Position numbers and translations under genes: made by a program
Notes under the pieces: generated by a model
Seen by the model: the letters and a program-made list of their open reading frames with translations, nothing else
What the model was told of the DNA's origin: nothing
Database searches by the model: none
Shown here: piece after piece, positions 39,603 to 47,725 of the stretch
How the letters are laid out: each line of letters starts with the position of its first letter
Position numbering within the stretch: position 1 is the first letter of the stretch
DNA from: a virus
DNA: 64,000 bases
Strand: one strand, 5' to 3'
IMG/VR virus record: IMGVR_UViG_3300027895_000070
Coordinates: 1-64,000 of that record

Positions 39603-41303
39603 ATGGCAGCTTATGAGTCCTATGTAACTTCGCTGGGTCCGCCGATCCGAAATTATCGGCTCAGCGAAACCACGGGAACAACTGGCGCAAGCTCCATCGT
39701 CAATAGTGGTTCGGACGGCACGAGCAAGAATGGGACTCCGATAGTTGCCGTCACGAGCGTTGCCGGGCCGCTCCAAGATGGCGACACAACGACCGCTCAG
39801 GTTTTTAATGGGACAACTCAGGCGATTAGCGCCGGAGCGATAGCGACTGCCAGCGCCGCCAGCTTAACCCTGAATTGCTGGGTGAAGTTCGGTGCGACCT
39901 CCCAATTTGCGATGCTCTTCGGAAACGCGCTTCCGTCAAGCGGCGGGGGTGCTGGGTTCTGGCAACAAAATGCCGCGTTCAACGGGGCCGGGACACACGT
40001 CTATCTATATACCAGCAGCACGTTAAGCGCTGGCTGGGCTGTGCCGGATACGACCAACTGGCACATGCTGACGGCGGTATTCAACGCCAGCGGCTATAGC
40101 TTTTATGCGGATGGCGCGCTGGTCACGAGCGGCGCATTTTCCTATCTCGCGGCGACCGGACAATCAATCATCATCGGCAACGCATCTGCCGCAGTTATTG
40201 CTGCCGTCACCGCGACACAGTTTTTCAATGGCGATCTCGGCAACTGCGAAATCTACAATGGCGTGGCGCTCACCGCGTTGCAGGTTCAGAACTTATTCGA
40301 TTACGGGAATGGAACACTAACTCCGACTCCGCCGTCCGCCCCGACAATCACGATTAATACAACGGCAGGGAACGATACAGTTTATGCAACCGCTCCAACG
40401 GCGGGAGCATTTCCGGTCGGTGGACAAGTCCTGTTTCAATCAATCAACGGTGCTTCGTATAGCGCCATTCAAACGGTCGCCACAACGGGGACGGTCGTTT
40501 ATTCCGGCGTAGCAACGGCCAGAGCTGGCGGGCGCGATCAGTTTTATTCTGAGGCATATGACACGGAAAGTCCGGCGAATTTTGGATCGGCGTCGAATAT
40601 CGTCTTCAGTGCCACGGCCTCGGTTGCGAATTCTGGGGGCGTTACCAATGTCGTGCTTCCTCCGATTGTCTATGGCTCAGCATATTCCGGAGACGCATCG
40701 CAAATCACGGTTCAAGTCACGCAGCCGAGCAATGGCGCGGTGCTCTATGGGACATACAACGGATCGAGCATTGCAGGAGCAGGCGCGACGACGGTCACGG
40801 AGCAAGCATCTGGAAGCGGTATTTATGGCGTCACCGTTCCGATTTACAATTCGTGGGGCAATGTCATCATCACAGTTACGGGGCCGGCTGGAACAACGCC
40901 GCAATCATTCTCGACGAGTGCCGCTACGGCCTCGGGAGGCGGAATGACTCTAACCCCATTTGATTTGACGCCGACAGTAAGCTCCACGGCCTCCAACACG
41001 TCCGATATTGGCGCTCCGCTCACCAACAACAGCGGAACGATGCGGCTTACGGTTCTGGGCGTGTCCAACGGCACGATGTCTTGGACAATGCACTGCCGAG
41101 GCAAGGCCGGAGACATCGGAATAGTCGCGGCATCCAGCGTATCCTCGCGAACAACCGACGGTCAGACATTTCCCAACGGGATGCCTCCGAGCGGATCGGC
41201 GAATTATCAATTGCAGGGATTGCCGACGGGCTACGCCTACTATTTCACGATTACGACAAGCAACGCATCGAGCGCGGCTTGCGAGCTATTCGGTGTGACG
41301 TGA
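39603..41303 (+). CDS. LamG/concanavalin-like adhesin or fibre protein, 566 aa
   Basis: Residues 8-230 follow the LamG pattern: the RLSETTGTTGASSIVNSGSD opening, SLTLNCWVKFGATSQFAMLF, DTTNWHMLTAVFNASGYSFY and GDLGNCEIYNGVALTALQVQ. The remaining half is a series of Ig-like beta domains (PSAPTITINTTAGNDTVYAT and later). It likely binds a surface sugar, as a virion fibre or host-adhesion factor. Confidence 0.7.
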   Translation: MAAYESYVTSLGPPIRNYRLSETTGTTGASSIVNSGSDGTSKNGTPIVAVTSVAGPLQDGDTTTAQVFNGTTQAISAGAIATASAASLTLNCWVKFGATSQFAMLFGNALPSSGGGAGFWQQNAAFNGAGTHVYLYTSSTLSAGWAVPDTTNWHMLTAVFNASGYSFYADGALVTSGAFSYLAATGQSIIIGNASAAVIAAVTATQFFNGDLGNCEIYNGVALTALQVQNLFDYGNGTLTPTPPSAPTITINTTAGNDTVYATAPTAGAFPVGGQVLFQSINGASYSAIQTVATTGTVVYSGVATARAGGRDQFYSEAYDTESPANFGSASNIVFSATASVANSGGVTNVVLPPIVYGSAYSGDASQITVQVTQPSNGAVLYGTYNGSSIAGAGATTVTEQASGSGIYGVTVPIYNSWGNVIITVTGPAGTTPQSFSTSAATASGGGMTLTPFDLTPTVSSTASNTSDIGAPLTNNSGTMRLTVLGVSNGTMSWTMHCRGKAGDIGIVAASSVSSRTTDGQTFPNGMPPSGSANYQLQGLPTGYAYYFTITTSNASSAACELFGVT

Positions 41304-41304
41304 T

Positions 41305-42108
41305 ATGCCGACGATTTCCATCCCACTTTCCGGCGGAAGCCCCACCGCCGTTACGCTACTCAGCTTGCAGGATATTTTCGGTAATATTCCGTCCGGCGTC
41401 ACGTTCCCAAGTTCTTTCACGCTGACGGGCGGTTCCTGGCAGTTTACGTTTGCTGGAAACAGCGCGACGTATAATTTCACGTACTCGGTCACAAACGCAT
41501 CGCAGACCATCGGCCCATTCGCCGGGACGATTACGCAGAACGCGGGATATCAGGGCAGGTACATCAATTCCACGTTGCTCACGACGTATCTGGGCAGCGT
41601 GAACGTGCAAATCCAAAGCGACGCGGACAGTACTGGCCAGCAGAATTCGCAGGCCATCCAGCAGTGCATCATGGCGGCGGAGGACGAATGCGACTCCACG
41701 GTATCGAACAGTCCAACCGGCCTGCAAGTGCCGATTTCCTTCGGAACGAACCCGATTAACGCGAGCTTGCAATTGGCTCTTTATCAACTCGCGGGAACGG
41801 ACCTCTACGATAAGCGGTTGCTCAGCAGCACGACCAAGAAAATGCCGCCATGGGGAGATTTTCGGAAGCGGGCCGGCGACTGGCTCAAGATGGTCTGGTA
41901 CGGAGATAGAATTCTGACAGGAGCCGTTTATAATCCTCCGCAGACCGCACCGACCGGAGCGATTCAGACGGTCAACGCGGCTTCGCTGCCGATTGTCCCC
42001 AACGGCGCGAGTCCATGGCTTTCGTGGTGGCCGTACTATGGTTTCTGGGGAGCATATGGGTGCGGGAATTCTTACTTTGGATGGGGGTATAGCTGGTTTA
42101 ACGGGTAA
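41305..42108 (+). CDS. Gp36/DUF1320-like head-tail connector fused to an N-terminal beta domain, 267 aa
   Basis: Residues 1-85 are a beta sandwich (SGGSPTAVTLLSLQDIFGNI). Residues 88-205 resemble Mu gp36/DUF1320: GRYINSTLLTTYLGSVNVQI, a QAIQQCIMAAEDECDS helix, NASLQLALYQLAGTDLYDKR and FRKRAGDWLKMVWYGDRIL. The end is an aromatic Gly/Trp/Tyr-rich tail. It may be a head-completion protein placed before the terminase instead of after the capsid. Confidence 0.55.
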   Translation: MPTISIPLSGGSPTAVTLLSLQDIFGNIPSGVTFPSSFTLTGGSWQFTFAGNSATYNFTYSVTNASQTIGPFAGTITQNAGYQGRYINSTLLTTYLGSVNVQIQSDADSTGQQNSQAIQQCIMAAEDECDSTVSNSPTGLQVPISFGTNPINASLQLALYQLAGTDLYDKRLLSSTTKKMPPWGDFRKRAGDWLKMVWYGDRILTGAVYNPPQTAPTGAIQTVNAASLPIVPNGASPWLSWWPYYGFWGAYGCGNSYFGWGYSWFNG

Positions 42109-42160
42109 CGTTACTAGAGATATTATAAAGCGAAAAACTTGGCCACACATTTGAGATAAA

Positions 42161-42718
42161 ATGATAGGCGACGAACAAAATAAAACGCTGACTCGTGAAG
42201 AGCTTTTGGAACTCACCAATCGCGAGCGAGAGCTTAACCGAGAACTTTCTCCGGACGAGATAAAAGAGTTCCGCTTGGAGCGGCGAGCGGCATTGCAAGC
42301 CGCTTTTCTGGCTGCATATCGGCAGAGTGGCGTTATCAGAACGGCTAGCGAGGCCGCCGGGGTTTCCCGCAAAGCTGCTCGATATTGGAAGGACGTTGAT
42401 CCAACTTGGGCCGAACGCTTCGCCGAGGCGAACGAAGAGGCCATTGAGCGGTGGGAGGAAGAGGCGGTTCGTCGCGCGGTGGAAGGCGTGTGGAAATACA
42501 AATTCCACAAGGGGCAAATGATTATGATCCCCGAAAATCCAGACGATCCGAATAGCAAAATGGTTCCATATCGAGAACATGAATTCAGCGACAATCTTCT
42601 GATGTTCAAATTGAAAGCGGCGCGCCCGGAAAAATATCGGGACAATTTGGACGTGACGACCGGCGGACAGCCGATCACAGTGAAGATTCTCCAAAATGTC
42701 AGCATGAGCGATCTGTGA
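42161..42718 (+). CDS. terS: Terminase small subunit, 185 aa
   Basis: AFLAAYRQSGVIRTASEAAG and VSRKAARYWKDVDPTWAERF form a helix-turn-helix DNA-recognition domain (residues 45-80). A helical centre follows (AIERWEEEAVRRAVEGVWKY) and then the typical late segment EFSDNLLMFKLKAARPEKYR. It overlaps the TerL start by four bases. It recognises the packaging site and recruits the large subunit. Confidence 0.85.
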   Translation: MIGDEQNKTLTREELLELTNRERELNRELSPDEIKEFRLERRAALQAAFLAAYRQSGVIRTASEAAGVSRKAARYWKDVDPTWAERFAEANEEAIERWEEEAVRRAVEGVWKYKFHKGQMIMIPENPDDPNSKMVPYREHEFSDNLLMFKLKAARPEKYRDNLDVTTGGQPITVKILQNVSMSDL

Positions 42719-44898
42719 ACGAGTATGTGATCGCGGAATTGAAATCTGGACAAGAGGGCGGATTCTCTCCACGCGGTGCGGCAAGGGAACTTTGGAAGAC
42801 AAGAGATTTTGAAACGATTGTCTCTGGCCCTGCCGAATGTATCGCGGGGGAAACGATAATCGACGATCCGGTTAGCGGTATCGGTACAAGAATTGACAAG
42901 TTATGCCGCCTTGGAAAGAGGCCCATCGTGCAAACGATGGATGGTCCTGTTTTGGCGGAAGTTCCGTTTCTGAAGGGACGCGATAGAATTTTCAGAGTTC
43001 GGTTTAATGATGGAACTGATTTTTGCGGAACACGACAGCACTTCATTTTGACTGAGCTTGGCTGGCGGGGCGTCGGATCGCTGCAAGTTGGCGACCGCGT
43101 TCCCTCATCTTCTCGATCCCAGCGGGGGTGTGGCGAGGTTTTTTGCCAGCCAAAGTTTTCGCGAGGTGGCTCGCATTGTTTGCAAACAGTTGAAGATTGC
43201 TCGGATCGTTGTTTGAACAGTTATCGTCAAGATGATGAACAACCTCTGTCGGGAGTAATCGGCGTCCAAGTTGTTTCTCCATCACAATCCGATGTTCGCG
43301 TACAAGCCCGTGACTGTCCGCATCCGGATGATCCGGAATCCAGAGTAAAACGTATCCGCTTTTGTCGATTCGGCGTCCGCCCTTCCAGCGAGCGTTTCCA
43401 GAACCAGAATTGGAATGTGGGACGTATCGAATATTCTGAGAAATCAAAAACGCCTTCACATGCCGCTTGTTTGTACCAATTGCCCTCGCCATCGCGGACA
43501 GTGAAGTGCCGGTTTTGGCAAGGGTCCTCATGGGAAAATTCCGATTTGGTCCAGTGGAAACTTGTCGATTCGATAGAATTTGATCGGATAGATGACTTCT
43601 ATGATTTGCGTGTTCCGGACAGCGAACACTACTCGGCACATGGCGTCTGGCATCACAATACGGGCAAAACATGGGGATGTCTGCAATACGCCGATGCCTT
43701 GCTTTGGAAATATCCGAACGCTCAAGGCGTCATGTGCCGAAAGGTATATTCGACGCTCGTGGGGACGGCGATACAAACCCTTAAAAGAATTTTGGGGCCA
43801 GATACGCCGGTTAAAACATACGGCGGCGAACATCCGCAGTGGTTCGATTACCCGAATGGTTCTCGGCTTTGGTTGGCAGGAATGGACAATCCCGGTAAGG
43901 CTCTTTCCAGTGAGCGGGATTTTGTTTACATCAATCAGGCCGAAGAGCTTTCACTGAACGACTTTGAAATCCTGCTGACCCGTACAACGGGTCGCGGCGC
44001 GGTGATGCCTTATACGCGGGTCTTTGGCGACTGCAATCCCGGTCCTCCGCAGCATTGGCTAAAGCAGCGTTCGATATCCGGGCCGCTAAAGATGCTGGAT
44101 TCGCATCACCGCGATAATCCGACGCTCTTCACGGAATCGGGAGAAATAACCCAGCAGGGCAAGCGGACGATGGGCATTTTGTCCAGCTTGACTGGCGCGA
44201 GAAGGCTTCGTTTATTGGAGGGAAAATGGTCGCAAGCGGAAGGATTGGTTTACGAGGGATTTGACGCCGAGAAGCACGTCATAACCCGAAAGAAATTTTC
44301 AGAAGTCTCGGTTCGACGATATGTATTCGGTATAGATTGGGGATATACGAATCCCGGAATCATTCAGGTGTGGGGGATCGACGGAGACGGCAGGGCTTAT
44401 CTTACAAAGGAAATATTCCGCTCCAAGCGTACGCTCGATTGGTGGATTCTCAGGGCGAAGGAGTTGAATCAAGAATACCGTCCCGAACTCGTCGTATGCG
44501 ATCCCGCCGAACCGGCGAACATCGAGGCGTTCTATAATGCAAAGCTTCCCGTGATTGCGGGATTCAACGATATCTCGCCCGGCATTCAATGTGTGGCTCA
44601 GCGGCTTAAAGACGCGGGCGACAAAAAACCTCGATTGTTCATGGTCGAGGACGCGAGAGAAGAAATTGACGAGGCATTGGTTGAGATGAAATTTCCAACC
44701 AGCACACGGGAAGAAATGGACGCCTACTCTTGGCCGAAGAGCGCTGATGGAAAGCCGATTAAAGAAGTCCCTATAGACAAAGACAACCATGGATGCGATG
44801 CAATGAGATATGTCATGGCCCAACTCGATGGATTGAACGGACGAATCGTTCAATTTGAAAGTGACTTTGACAGTTATATCGCGACGGCGAGAGGATAA
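42715..44898 (+). CDS. terL: Terminase large subunit interrupted by an intein, 727 aa precursor
   Basis: Exteins are residues 1-41 (to GPAE) and 316-727 (from TGKTWGCLQYAD). Removal of residues 42-315 yields the Walker A motif SGPAETGKTWG. Further motifs: Walker B VYINQAEEL, coupling TTGRGAVMPYTRVFGDCNPG, and a RuvC-like nuclease with YVFGIDWGYTNPGII, LVVCDPAEPANIEA and HGCDAMRYVM. This is the packaging motor and headful nuclease. The joined protein would be 453 aa, normal for the family. Because the P-loop is split exactly, the enzyme can only pack DNA after splicing. Confidence 0.92.
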   Translation: MNEYVIAELKSGQEGGFSPRGAARELWKTRDFETIVSGPAECIAGETIIDDPVSGIGTRIDKLCRLGKRPIVQTMDGPVLAEVPFLKGRDRIFRVRFNDGTDFCGTRQHFILTELGWRGVGSLQVGDRVPSSSRSQRGCGEVFCQPKFSRGGSHCLQTVEDCSDRCLNSYRQDDEQPLSGVIGVQVVSPSQSDVRVQARDCPHPDDPESRVKRIRFCRFGVRPSSERFQNQNWNVGRIEYSEKSKTPSHAACLYQLPSPSRTVKCRFWQGSSWENSDLVQWKLVDSIEFDRIDDFYDLRVPDSEHYSAHGVWHHNTGKTWGCLQYADALLWKYPNAQGVMCRKVYSTLVGTAIQTLKRILGPDTPVKTYGGEHPQWFDYPNGSRLWLAGMDNPGKALSSERDFVYINQAEELSLNDFEILLTRTTGRGAVMPYTRVFGDCNPGPPQHWLKQRSISGPLKMLDSHHRDNPTLFTESGEITQQGKRTMGILSSLTGARRLRLLEGKWSQAEGLVYEGFDAEKHVITRKKFSEVSVRRYVFGIDWGYTNPGIIQVWGIDGDGRAYLTKEIFRSKRTLDWWILRAKELNQEYRPELVVCDPAEPANIEAFYNAKLPVIAGFNDISPGIQCVAQRLKDAGDKKPRLFMVEDAREEIDEALVEMKFPTSTREEMDAYSWPKSADGKPIKEVPIDKDNHGCDAMRYVMAQLDGLNGRIVQFESDFDSYIATARG
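42838..43659 (+). other. Intein inserted in the TerL P-loop, 274 aa
   Basis: Block A begins with Cys (CIAGETIIDDPVSGIGTRID). Block B is GTRQHFILTELGWRGVGSLQ, with the TxxH motif. After a linker, block F is VDSIEFDRIDDFYDLRVPD, and block G ends SAHGVWHHN before a +1 Thr. Cys1, TxxH, penultimate His, terminal Asn and Thr+1 are the class 1 intein requirements. The linker (about residues 86-240) has no LAGLIDADG or sense HNH motif and reads as antisense filler of the endonuclease gene at 43043-43531. Confidence 0.92.
43043..43531 (-). CDS. HTH-HNH homing endonuclease, encoded antisense inside the intein, 162 aa
   Basis: The ATG at 43531 gives MRTLAKTGTSLSAMARAIGT (the HTH-like part, SAMARAIGTNKRHVKAFL). 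Then comes GSGNARWKGGRRIDKSGYVL, VREHRIVMEKQLGRRLLPTE and the HNH core VVHHLDDNCSNNDPSNLQLF followed by NNASHLAK, with a basic end. All HNH residues are present and the frame is intact. A start at 43672 is possible but would extend over block G into the extein. Family members cut DNA at homing sites; here the likely target is an intein-free terL gene. Confidence 0.88.
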   Translation of the reverse strand: MRTLAKTGTSLSAMARAIGTNKRHVKAFLISQNIRYVPHSNSGSGNARWKGGRRIDKSGYVLLWIPDHPDADSHGLVREHRIVMEKQLGRRLLPTEVVHHLDDNCSNNDPSNLQLFANNASHLAKTLAGKKPRHTPAGIEKMRERGRQLAAIRRPASQAQSK

Positions 44899-46505
44899 TG
44901 TCTCAATTCCCCGGCCCAGGCATCGGTTGCGTCGATCAGTTCTTCGGCGGATGGGCGTTATGGCCCGGACTCGCGCCGTGGGGCGGTCCCTATACCGCTC
45001 TGACGATGGATCAAAAGGACCAGCCGGAACTCGGCAAGGTCAAGCCGAAAGACGCGACGGATCGGAATCAGCTTTCGTATTCCCCGAATTCCACTGGCGG
45101 ATTGGGATACGGCGTATTTGGAGATATCGGGCAGGCGTCGGGCTACGATCCGAGTCCGCCCAGCAGTCCAGGTTTGTTCTGGTGGATTCGCAAAGACCCG
45201 ATGGTGGTGATCGCATTCGGCGCAACGACCAAGCCGCTGAGCGGTGGAACTCGATCCGTTGAGATAGTCGATGATCGTGGCAACCCCGATCTGGCCAAGG
45301 AAATGAAAGAGTCGGCGGAAAAGGATTTGCTGCCGGTCATGGCGACCGGCTTGATTGCGGCTTGCGAGTGCCTGAATTTCGGCTTGTGGCTGCAAGAGGT
45401 GGTTTGGGACAAAAATAAAGAGGGGCGTATTGCTCCAGTCACCTTGGATTCCGTGCTGCCGGGCGAGGCCGTTTTGCATTGCGATCCACATCGCCACTTC
45501 GCGGGATTTGAGATTAACAATCAGTTTCGCGATAAGCGTTACGCTTGGCACTCCGTCAACCAGCCGCACATTCATCCGGTGCTCGGATATGCCCGGTTAG
45601 AGGCCGTGAAGTATCCGTGGTGGGGGAAACTCAACACCAATCTCAACGCGAACAAGATCGAGGGAAAAGCCAGCGGCATCCAAATGCTTTTGGGTGTGCC
45701 GATGGGAAAGAGTTTCACGGATAGTTGGATCGATTCGGCTGGCGTTCAACAATCGCGGGAAATTTGGCCAGCCGAACTTTGCCAACGAATGGTGAATCTC
45801 GGAGTGACGGGGGCGAGCGCGACCTATCCCCTCTACGCCTTTAAGCAAGGGGATATCGCGGCAAATCCGGAGCTTGCGACAGTTCCGGGCATGAAGATAG
45901 ACCGCTTCGATTGGGGCAACCAAGGTCCGATGCTGGAAGCGGAAAGAAGCCGTCTCGATCATTTGGACCAGCAGATCATGTATGCCTACGGGCGACCTCC
46001 CCGCGAGTCCACGGAAGGGCAGCACGGGACGAAGGCGGAGGCGGAATCGCACGCGGAGAACATCGGCATCCGAGACAGTGAAACCGTGCATCAGGAGCGA
46101 TGCGATGAGTATTGGAATCAGGTTGGAATGGTCTGGCGTCGGGCAAATTACGGCGACGATGATAAGACGCCGGTATTGAGGATTGAAGCCGCGCCGCTGG
46201 CGGATGAACAGCAATCGTTCTTGCAAGAGGCGGTTATTTCCCTGCTTACGGATCGGATGACCGGGCCTGAATTTCTGGACCATATCGGGCAGCGGGATTT
46301 GCTTGGGAAGGTTGAAATGCCGATGGTCGATGAGGAGACGGCGAAAAAGAACAAGGCGGCTCGGATCGCTCAGCAGCAAAGCCAGAATCCACCCGGCGGT
46401 TCAGGCGATGTGCCTCCAAATGGCGACAATCCCGATGTTGACCTGAACTCCATCCGCGCCCGTCTCAAAAAGCGTGCTGGGGTGAATGGAAATGGGCAGC
46501 ATTAA
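44898..46505 (+). CDS. Phage portal protein (DUF935/Mu gp29-like), 535 aa
   Basis: Late residues include the DUF935-style IDRFDWGNQGPMLEAERSRL, DHLDQQIMYAYGRPPREST and EAESHAENIGIRDSETVHQE. The N-terminus is Trp/Gly-rich. Portal proteins form the dodecameric channel through which TerL packs DNA; size and place (one base overlap with terL) agree. Confidence 0.75.
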   Translation: MSQFPGPGIGCVDQFFGGWALWPGLAPWGGPYTALTMDQKDQPELGKVKPKDATDRNQLSYSPNSTGGLGYGVFGDIGQASGYDPSPPSSPGLFWWIRKDPMVVIAFGATTKPLSGGTRSVEIVDDRGNPDLAKEMKESAEKDLLPVMATGLIAACECLNFGLWLQEVVWDKNKEGRIAPVTLDSVLPGEAVLHCDPHRHFAGFEINNQFRDKRYAWHSVNQPHIHPVLGYARLEAVKYPWWGKLNTNLNANKIEGKASGIQMLLGVPMGKSFTDSWIDSAGVQQSREIWPAELCQRMVNLGVTGASATYPLYAFKQGDIAANPELATVPGMKIDRFDWGNQGPMLEAERSRLDHLDQQIMYAYGRPPRESTEGQHGTKAEAESHAENIGIRDSETVHQERCDEYWNQVGMVWRRANYGDDDKTPVLRIEAAPLADEQQSFLQEAVISLLTDRMTGPEFLDHIGQRDLLGKVEMPMVDEETAKKNKAARIAQQQSQNPPGGSGDVPPNGDNPDVDLNSIRARLKKRAGVNGNGQH

Positions 46506-46522
46506 ATGGTAAGGTATTGCCT

Positions 46523-46711
46523 ATGACCTACGAATATGAGCGTGGCAGAACCAATGATCCGCTGCTTCCGTTTCAAGATGATGGAAGCCGTGGATGCATT
46601 TGTCGTACCTGTGGGAAACATCCAGCCGCTTATCTCGATCAGTGTCAACAATGTCGGATGAAATCGACGCGCGAGGATGATCGAAAATTTTGCATGGAGG
46701 CAAGCAAGTGA
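46523..46711 (+). CDS. Small zinc-binding protein, 62 aa
   Basis: MTYEYERGRTNDPLLPFQDD then GCICRTCGKHPAAYLDQCQQ and CRMK. Four Cys plus His suit a zinc ribbon. Its end overlaps the groES start by four bases. Role unknown. Confidence 0.5.
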   Translation: MTYEYERGRTNDPLLPFQDDGSRGCICRTCGKHPAAYLDQCQQCRMKSTREDDRKFCMEASK

Positions 46712-47037
46712 AACTCCGTCCCATCCACGACTACCTCGTTGTCCGTCCCGATGAACCCGAAAATAAAACTCCAAGCGGATTGCACCTGCCGAATCCGGCC
46801 AAGCAATCGCGGGGTGTAATTCTCGCCGCTGGTCCGGGAAATCGGCACGCAAAGACGGCTGCGGTCATTCCGATCCAAGTGAAAGCCGGGGATCGGGTCG
46901 TTTACCTCGAACATGTGGCCAAAGAAGTGGAGGTTGACGGCGAGAAATTAACCGTCATCACCGAACGCGATGTAATCGGGGTGATCGAAGGAACGGCGAG
47001 GGCTAAGAAGGCTTCGCAGGCGGTATACGCAGCATGA
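46708..47037 (+). CDS. groES: GroES-like co-chaperonin, 109 aa
   Basis: A GTG start at 46708 (MKLRPIHDYLVVRPDEPENK) follows ATGGAGG. The Cpn10 pattern is clear: RPIHDYLVVRPDE at the N-terminus, the SGLHLPN mobile loop, RGVILAAGPGN, GDRVVYLEHVAKEVEVDGEK and VITERDVIGVIEG at the end. Length is normal. Host GroES normally pairs with GroEL; a phage version, like T4 gp31, adapts GroEL to fold the capsid protein. Its position among the head genes, between portal and capsid, supports this. Confidence 0.93.
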   Translation: MKLRPIHDYLVVRPDEPENKTPSGLHLPNPAKQSRGVILAAGPGNRHAKTAAVIPIQVKAGDRVVYLEHVAKEVEVDGEKLTVITERDVIGVIEGTARAKKASQAVYAA

Positions 47038-47462
47038 ATAACCAGATTCCCGAAACTCCCCTCATCAGTCTACCCGAAACAGAATACGAGCAAGTGCCGG
47101 CGCGCCGTCGCGGTACGAAACTGGTGATGGCATGGGTGGCGATTGATTCATCTGCGGAAAAAAACGGCGGGAAGAAAAAGGTTCTCGGTCCCCCCGGCAG
47201 TTTCAGCGGATCGGGCAATCTTGAATTTGTGGACAATATGACGGGGCAAAAACAGATTGTCCCTGTCAACTTCCCCATCGCGAATTGTTCAAGCTTCGAT
47301 GAAGCGTTTGGGGCGTTTGACGATGCGATGCAATTACACGTCAAATTGCTCAACGCCCAGCAGCAGATGATGCAGCAGCAAGCGGTGGCGGCGCAAGCGG
47401 CACAGATGAGGAAATCGCAGATCGACAACGCAGTGCGGGGAATTGAGATCGCGAGGCGTTAA
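47034..47462 (+). CDS. Hypothetical protein, 142 aa
   Basis: MNNQIPETPLISLPETEYEQ, a strand-rich body (PGSFSGSGNLEFVDNMTGQK), then a Gln/Ala-rich helix (LNAQQQMMQQQAVAAQAAQM). It overlaps groES by four bases. Possibly a head-assembly accessory. No homologue recognised. Confidence 0.55.
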   Translation: MNNQIPETPLISLPETEYEQVPARRRGTKLVMAWVAIDSSAEKNGGKKKVLGPPGSFSGSGNLEFVDNMTGQKQIVPVNFPIANCSSFDEAFGAFDDAMQLHVKLLNAQQQMMQQQAVAAQAAQMRKSQIDNAVRGIEIARR

Positions 47463-47665
47463 TGGGATCACTTCAAGACACCTACGAAGTTGATCGGGAT
47501 CACAGGTCGTTCGAGGTTTGCGTGGATGGTGTTGAGGTTCCGGCAGTCCAAGCAAATGCAAAAGAGGGATGGGCAATTATTGATTCTCAGCGACCAGATG
47601 GAACATATATTCCGAATGCCCAAAAGAAAGTTACCGGGAAAGTAACGATTCAAAAGCGATATTGA
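47462..47665 (+). CDS. Hypothetical protein, 67 aa
   Basis: MGSLQDTYEVDRDHRSFEVC, then VDGVEVPAVQANAKEGWAII. One base of overlap with the previous gene. A small beta fold is likely. Confidence 0.5.
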   Translation: MGSLQDTYEVDRDHRSFEVCVDGVEVPAVQANAKEGWAIIDSQRPDGTYIPNAQKKVTGKVTIQKRY

Positions 47666-47725
47666 AATGGGGTTCTACGGAACGGCCATCCTCGATGATC
47701 GCCCGCTTCGAACAACGCGAACGCG

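Noticed and set aside
39582-39776. Leftward frame with Arg/Ser-rich composition
   Set aside because: Antisense shadow of the adhesin gene.
43532-43672. Longer N-terminus of the antisense HNH gene (start at 43672)
   Set aside because: It would run antisense through intein block G into the TerL extein, where sense constraint is strong. The conserved HTH-HNH region begins after 43531.
44855-45262. Arg-rich frame overlapping the portal start
   Set aside because: Typical shadow of the portal gene in another phase.
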